Shown: positions 60,881 to 64,000 of the stretch, piece after piece
Layout of the letters: each line of letters starts with the position of its first letter
Numbering within the stretch: position 1 is the stretch's first letter
Origin: an uncultured Marinobacter sp.
Lineage (GTDB): Bacteria; Pseudomonadota; Gammaproteobacteria; Pseudomonadales; Oleiphilaceae
DNA length: 64,000 nt
Assembly: GCF_913055835.1 (NCBI RefSeq)
Contig: NZ_CAJXKQ010000004.1
Location: forward strand, 1-64,000
Direction: 5' to 3'
Translations under genes and position numbers: made by a program
The notes under the pieces: model-generated
The model's input: only the letters and a program-made list of their open reading frames with translations
The model's database searches: none
What the model was told of the DNA's origin: nothing

Positions 60881-62557
60881 TCAGACCTTGAACTGACCGA
60901 CCAGGTCCCTAAGGCTTTCACCCAGACGCGCCAGTTCGTGGCTGGCTTCGTTGGTCTGGGTTACGCCGGTATCACTGCGCTGGGCAGCATCGACAATGCG
61001 GACCACGTTCTGGTTGATCTCTTCGGCAACCTGGCTCTGTTGCTCTGCGGCGGTCGCAATCTGGGTAACCTGATCGTGAATCTGCCCCACCGAGGTCTCA
61101 ATGGTTTTCAGCGCATCGGTGGCGTGGTTGATCCGTTCAACCGTTTCACTTGAGCGCTTGCGAGACTTGTTCATCCGCTCAACCGACGCTTTTGATTCGG
61201 TCACAAAACCATCAATCATTTCCCGAATCTGGTCAGCAGATTCGGCACTGCGCTTGGCCAACTGACGCACCTCATCGGCAACCACCGAGAAACCACGGCC
61301 ATGCTCGCCAGCCCGGGCGGCTTCGATGGCGGCGTTGAGGGCCAGCAGGTTGGTCTGCTCAGTCACGGCGTGGATGACATCCAGGACCTGCTGGATATCG
61401 TCAGATTTCTCGGCGAGAGCATCAATGCTCTTCGCGGTATCCTGGATTTCCTCGGAAAGCTGGTTCACCGCACCCTGGGCGCTGCTGATGGTTTCTCCAC
61501 CCTCGCGGGCCATTCGGTCGGCGTCCGACGCGGCACTCTCGACTTCATTGGCGTTGCCAGAGATCTGCTGGATTGTGGCCGCCATTTCATTGATTGCAGA
61601 CGCGATCTGGTCGGTCTCGGACCCCTGCTCCTGAACCGAAGCGCGGGTTTCATTGGCTACCCGGCTGAGCTCTTCCGCCGCGGAGGCTACCTGATCCGTG
61701 GTCGCGCCAACCTCACGCATGGTGTTCTGGATCTTGACCACGAAGGCGTTAAAGCGCCGGCCCAGTTCGGCCAGCTCGTCATTACCTTCATCCGGCAGGC
61801 GCTGGCGCAGATCACCCTCGCCGTCGGCAATTTCCTGCATCATGTTGCTGACACTCTTCAACGGCCGGGTCACGCTGCGACCTACGAAAACGCCGATCAC
61901 CAAAGCAATCACCACCACCACTACGGTGACCAACAGAATAAAGCCCAGGGTTTCGGCCATACCGGCCTCAATGTCCTCTCGGGCCGCTGCCACCTGCCGG
62001 TCGATATCGGTGATGTAAACACCTGCACCAATCATCCAGTCCCAGTCCGGAATGAGAGTGGAATAGGACATCTTGGGCTCTTCATTGCCGGAGGCCGGAT
62101 TCATCCAGTCGTAGCCGTAAAAGCCATCCTCCTCGGCCGCAGCAAACAGATCGCCCACCAGGCGTTTCAGGGTCGGGTTATTGGTTGGCCCCTCTTTGGA
62201 AGGGTCGGGGGCGTAAGCCAGGTTGTAGACGTCTCGCGTGTAGGCAAACACATAGTTGGTATCATCGAAGCGAATGGTACGCAGGCGCGCAGCCGCTGCC
62301 TCCTTGGCTTCTTCTTCACTCAACGACGGGTCATTCTTGGCCTCCAGGACCACCGCTTTGGCAGCATCAACCAGGTTCTGTAGTCCAGCCTTGCGCGCTT
62401 CCAGAAGACTGTTCTCGAGCCGCTTCAGCTCGGCTTCACCGTTTGCCTGAATCTGGTTGGCGGTGATCCAGGCAAGAGTTGCCGCCGTAAGCACTACCGG
62501 GATCATTACGGCCACAAGTAACCGCGTTCGAATTTTCAACCGACTCAAAACGTTCAT
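60881..62557 (-). CDS. methyl-accepting chemotaxis protein with sCache domain
   Basis: 558 residues. Membrane segment 1 at about 12-33, a periplasmic sCache_2-like domain (about 35-195; DDTNYVFAYTRDVYNLAYAPDP, then DWDWMIGAGVYITDIDRQV), membrane segment 2 at about 205-228, HAMP (about 229-282), then the signalling domain with the conserved hairpin tip EQTNLLALNAAIEAARAGEHGRGFSVVADEVR (about 403-434). It signals to CheA/CheW. The orphan TRAP binding protein is its downstream neighbour, so the two may respond to related small acids (inference). I found no clear sigma-28 promoter. Confidence 0.93.
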   Translation of the reverse strand: MNVLSRLKIRTRLLVAVMIPVVLTAATLAWITANQIQANGEAELKRLENSLLEARKAGLQNLVDAAKAVVLEAKNDPSLSEEEAKEAAAARLRTIRFDDTNYVFAYTRDVYNLAYAPDPSKEGPTNNPTLKRLVGDLFAAAEEDGFYGYDWMNPASGNEEPKMSYSTLIPDWDWMIGAGVYITDIDRQVAAAREDIEAGMAETLGFILLVTVVVVVIALVIGVFVGRSVTRPLKSVSNMMQEIADGEGDLRQRLPDEGNDELAELGRRFNAFVVKIQNTMREVGATTDQVASAAEELSRVANETRASVQEQGSETDQIASAINEMAATIQQISGNANEVESAASDADRMAREGGETISSAQGAVNQLSEEIQDTAKSIDALAEKSDDIQQVLDVIHAVTEQTNLLALNAAIEAARAGEHGRGFSVVADEVRQLAKRSAESADQIREMIDGFVTESKASVERMNKSRKRSSETVERINHATDALKTIETSVGQIHDQVTQIATAAEQQSQVAEEINQNVVRIVDAAQRSDTGVTQTNEASHELARLGESLRDLVGQFKV

Positions 62558-62599
62558 TTTACCGAGCTCCTGGGAATTTCAGTTGCCGAAGATTATCCA

Positions 62600-62620
62600 C
62601 AGACCACTTCAAGTGATCTG
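62600..62620. promoter_or_regulatory. 21-bp near-perfect palindrome between the MCP and CHAD genes
   Basis: CAGACCACTT, C, AAGTGATCTG: ten-base arms with nine of ten pairs matching, 42 bases upstream of the chemoreceptor start. A consensus-like DnaA box TTATCCACA (62593-62601) abuts it. It may be a regulator site for the chemoreceptor gene. The rest of the 224-bp gap shows nothing I can support beyond the AAGGTAGG ribosome-binding site of the CHAD gene. Confidence 0.4.
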
Positions 62621-62781
62621 TTCCAGTTTGTTAAGAGAGATTTCAGCAGCCGCCCTGCTGCGACCGGATACCTCAGACCAAACGGACCTTCCGCCAATGT
62701 TTTCAGATAAGTAGAGTAACGGCAGTAGCGTATATGTCTTGAGTAAGCGTTCGACTAAAGGACCACTACGAAGGTAGGCCA

Positions 62782-64000
62782 ATGAAGCACCTGTTTCTGG
62801 TACGCCATGCCAAATCCAGCTGGGCCGATGAGTCGCTCTGCGACCGGGAGCGACCTCTCAACGCCCGGGGCGTGAGCCAACTGGCACCACTGGGCAAAGC
62901 CCTTAAAGCCGCAGGCGCCTTCGACGGCGAAGTTTACTGCAGCAACGCGACCCGTGCCCTGGCGACCCTGGAGGGTGCCCTGCCCGAAAACCTTTTGCCC
63001 GGGCACTGGCACACGGAGGGTGAGCTCTACACATTTGATTACCGACGGTTGATTGCCTGGCTGGAACAACTGGGAGACGAACCCCTGGTCTCGGTTGTAG
63101 GTCACAACCCCGCCTTGCTGGAACTGGCCCAGTGGCTGCTGAAACACCCACCTGAACAGCTACCCACCGCCAGCTTTATTCACATCCGGCTTCCCATCAA
63201 ACACTGGCACCAGATTGATCGCGGAAAGGGCAAGCTGGAGGCTGTGATGACGCCACAGGATTACAGCTACGCCCACTTCGAACGAAAACTGAAAAAGAAA
63301 GCCAGAACCGCGGGAGACGACCCGGCAAGGGACATACCCAAGGCCCTTCACCACCAACATGATCGGCTACGGCAACTGGAGCGTGGCGTTATCCTTGGCC
63401 TGGATGACGAATTCCTCCACCAGTACCGGATTGCCATTCGCCGCAGCCGGGCCATTGCCGAATCGGTCCAGGAAGTCACTGGTGATAAATCGTTGGCGAA
63501 GGCAGTCAAGACTCTGAAGCGTCATGCCAGGGCGACAGGCCCGCTGCGTGACCTGCATGTCTTTCTACAGGACTTGCCCCAATTGTGTGGCCACAACTCG
63601 GAAGTCCAGGCGGCCCTGAACATCTGGTTCGAGCGGGAGGCCGCCAACAGCCACAAGAAACTGGTAAAGCGCCTGCAAAGCAAGCGTTACCAGGACAGTA
63701 TGGAGCAATGGCTCAACCTAATTGACTCCCGGAAGTTCCATAAGCTGGCCGGAAGCCTTCAGCATAAAGACATCCGAAAAGCGGTCGAACATCGTATCAA
63801 GGGGTTCAACAAACTGACTGCGGAACTGATGCATACTTCGCCGGATGAGGATATTCATCGGCTTCGCAAGCAACTCAAACGAATCCGTTACCTGATGGAA
63901 CTGGACGTCAGAACCTGGAAGCCCAGGCTGAAAGTGCTCAAGGCACGGCAGCAACTCTACGGTCAATTCCAGGACTTACATGTTCAGATTGAGCTGCTAG
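62782..64000 (+). CDS. SixA-like phosphohistidine phosphatase fused to a CHAD domain, 5' part
   Basis: Open from the ATG at 62782 (AAGGTAGG upstream) to the window end, at least 406 residues without a stop. Residues 1-165 are a SixA/histidine phosphatase domain: LFLVRHAKSSWADE with the catalytic RHG-type His9, and VVGHNPALLELA with the second histidine. A basic linker (ERKLKKKAR) leads to a CHAD domain from about residue 195, with its two conserved histidine-basic motifs LHQYRIAIRRSRA (about 213) and IHRLRKQLKRIRYLMEL (about 355). CHAD domains bind inorganic polyphosphate. The fusion suggests a phosphatase targeted to polyphosphate granules (inference). Confidence 0.85.
   Translation, partial: MKHLFLVRHAKSSWADESLCDRERPLNARGVSQLAPLGKALKAAGAFDGEVYCSNATRALATLEGALPENLLPGHWHTEGELYTFDYRRLIAWLEQLGDEPLVSVVGHNPALLELAQWLLKHPPEQLPTASFIHIRLPIKHWHQIDRGKGKLEAVMTPQDYSYAHFERKLKKKARTAGDDPARDIPKALHHQHDRLRQLERGVILGLDDEFLHQYRIAIRRSRAIAESVQEVTGDKSLAKAVKTLKRHARATGPLRDLHVFLQDLPQLCGHNSEVQAALNIWFEREAANSHKKLVKRLQSKRYQDSMEQWLNLIDSRKFHKLAGSLQHKDIRKAVEHRIKGFNKLTAELMHTSPDEDIHRLRKQLKRIRYLMELDVRTWKPRLKVLKARQQLYGQFQDLHVQIELL

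Noticed and set aside
61301..62383. 360-codon open frame on the + strand
   Set aside because: Antisense to the chemoreceptor gene; His/Gly-rich shadow.
1..64000. search for tRNA, rRNA, CRISPR arrays, transposases, integrases and riboswitches
   Set aside because: No cloverleaf, regularly spaced repeat, transposase motif or recognisable riboswitch seen by eye; covariance-model searches were not possible.

Overview
The window is about 57% GC, densely packed, and reads like a chromosomal segment of a marine, halotolerant, heterotrophic gammaproteobacterium, most likely Marinobacter or a close relative. This assignment is from memory and inference. It rests on a TeaABCD-type ectoine TRAP importer, PotABCD polyamine importers, a membrane formate dehydrogenase, an LldR/Lut lactate operon, a DabAB inorganic-carbon transporter and two GGDEF proteins. 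I saw no rRNA, tRNA, CRISPR array, insertion sequence or prophage. The 5' end cuts a formate dehydrogenase beta subunit, and the 3' end cuts a SixA-CHAD protein.

Layout. (1) 1-6705: the end of a formate dehydrogenase operon (beta subunit, gamma cytochrome b, a 41-residue membrane peptide, a TusA-like protein), an unknown gene on the opposite strand, then dabB-dabA. (2) 6712-9414: tsaC/sua5, nei and two small unknown proteins. (3) 9584-17623: a minus-strand cluster (aldehyde dehydrogenase, peptidase M19 homologue, BCCT transporter, two unrecognised or barely recognised proteins, RidA) divergent from a LysR regulator with a good T-N11-A operator. This is the best candidate for an undescribed catabolic system. 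(4) 17650-19782: a membrane protein, a putative zinc-metallopeptidase lipoprotein and a small membrane protein. (5) 19795-26430: a complete Liv-type ABC importer whose last gene is an acyl-CoA ligase, followed by a PaaG-like crotonase, a diguanylate cyclase and nfsA. (6) 29527-36292: lactate oxidation (lutA-lutB-lutC-dld, each junction an ATGA overlap) facing an lldR regulator across near-identical perfect palindromes.

(7) 36311-44973: a ParA-like ATPase, a stand-alone ovothiol-type methyltransferase, ethanolamine ammonia-lyase EutBC, a crotonase, an Nmad3-like protein, a metallophosphoesterase, a luciferase-like oxidoreductase, an exported glutathione peroxidase homologue and a small alpha/beta hydrolase. 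(8) 45115-48647: teaABCD. (9) 48652-51668: a 7TM-DISM diguanylate cyclase, a DCC protein and an ABM-domain protein. (10) 51732-59560: two complete polyamine-type ABC importers in tandem with different gene orders. (11) 59703-64000: an orphan TRAP binding protein, an sCache chemoreceptor and the start of a SixA-CHAD fusion.

Taken together, much of the segment concerns uptake and oxidation of small organic nitrogen and carbon compounds (betaine-like solutes, ectoine, polyamines, ethanolamine, lactate, formate, and an acid handled by the Liv/ligase operon). Start codons were chosen by ribosome-binding sites, overlaps and family N-termini. Family assignments are from sequence recognition without database searches.
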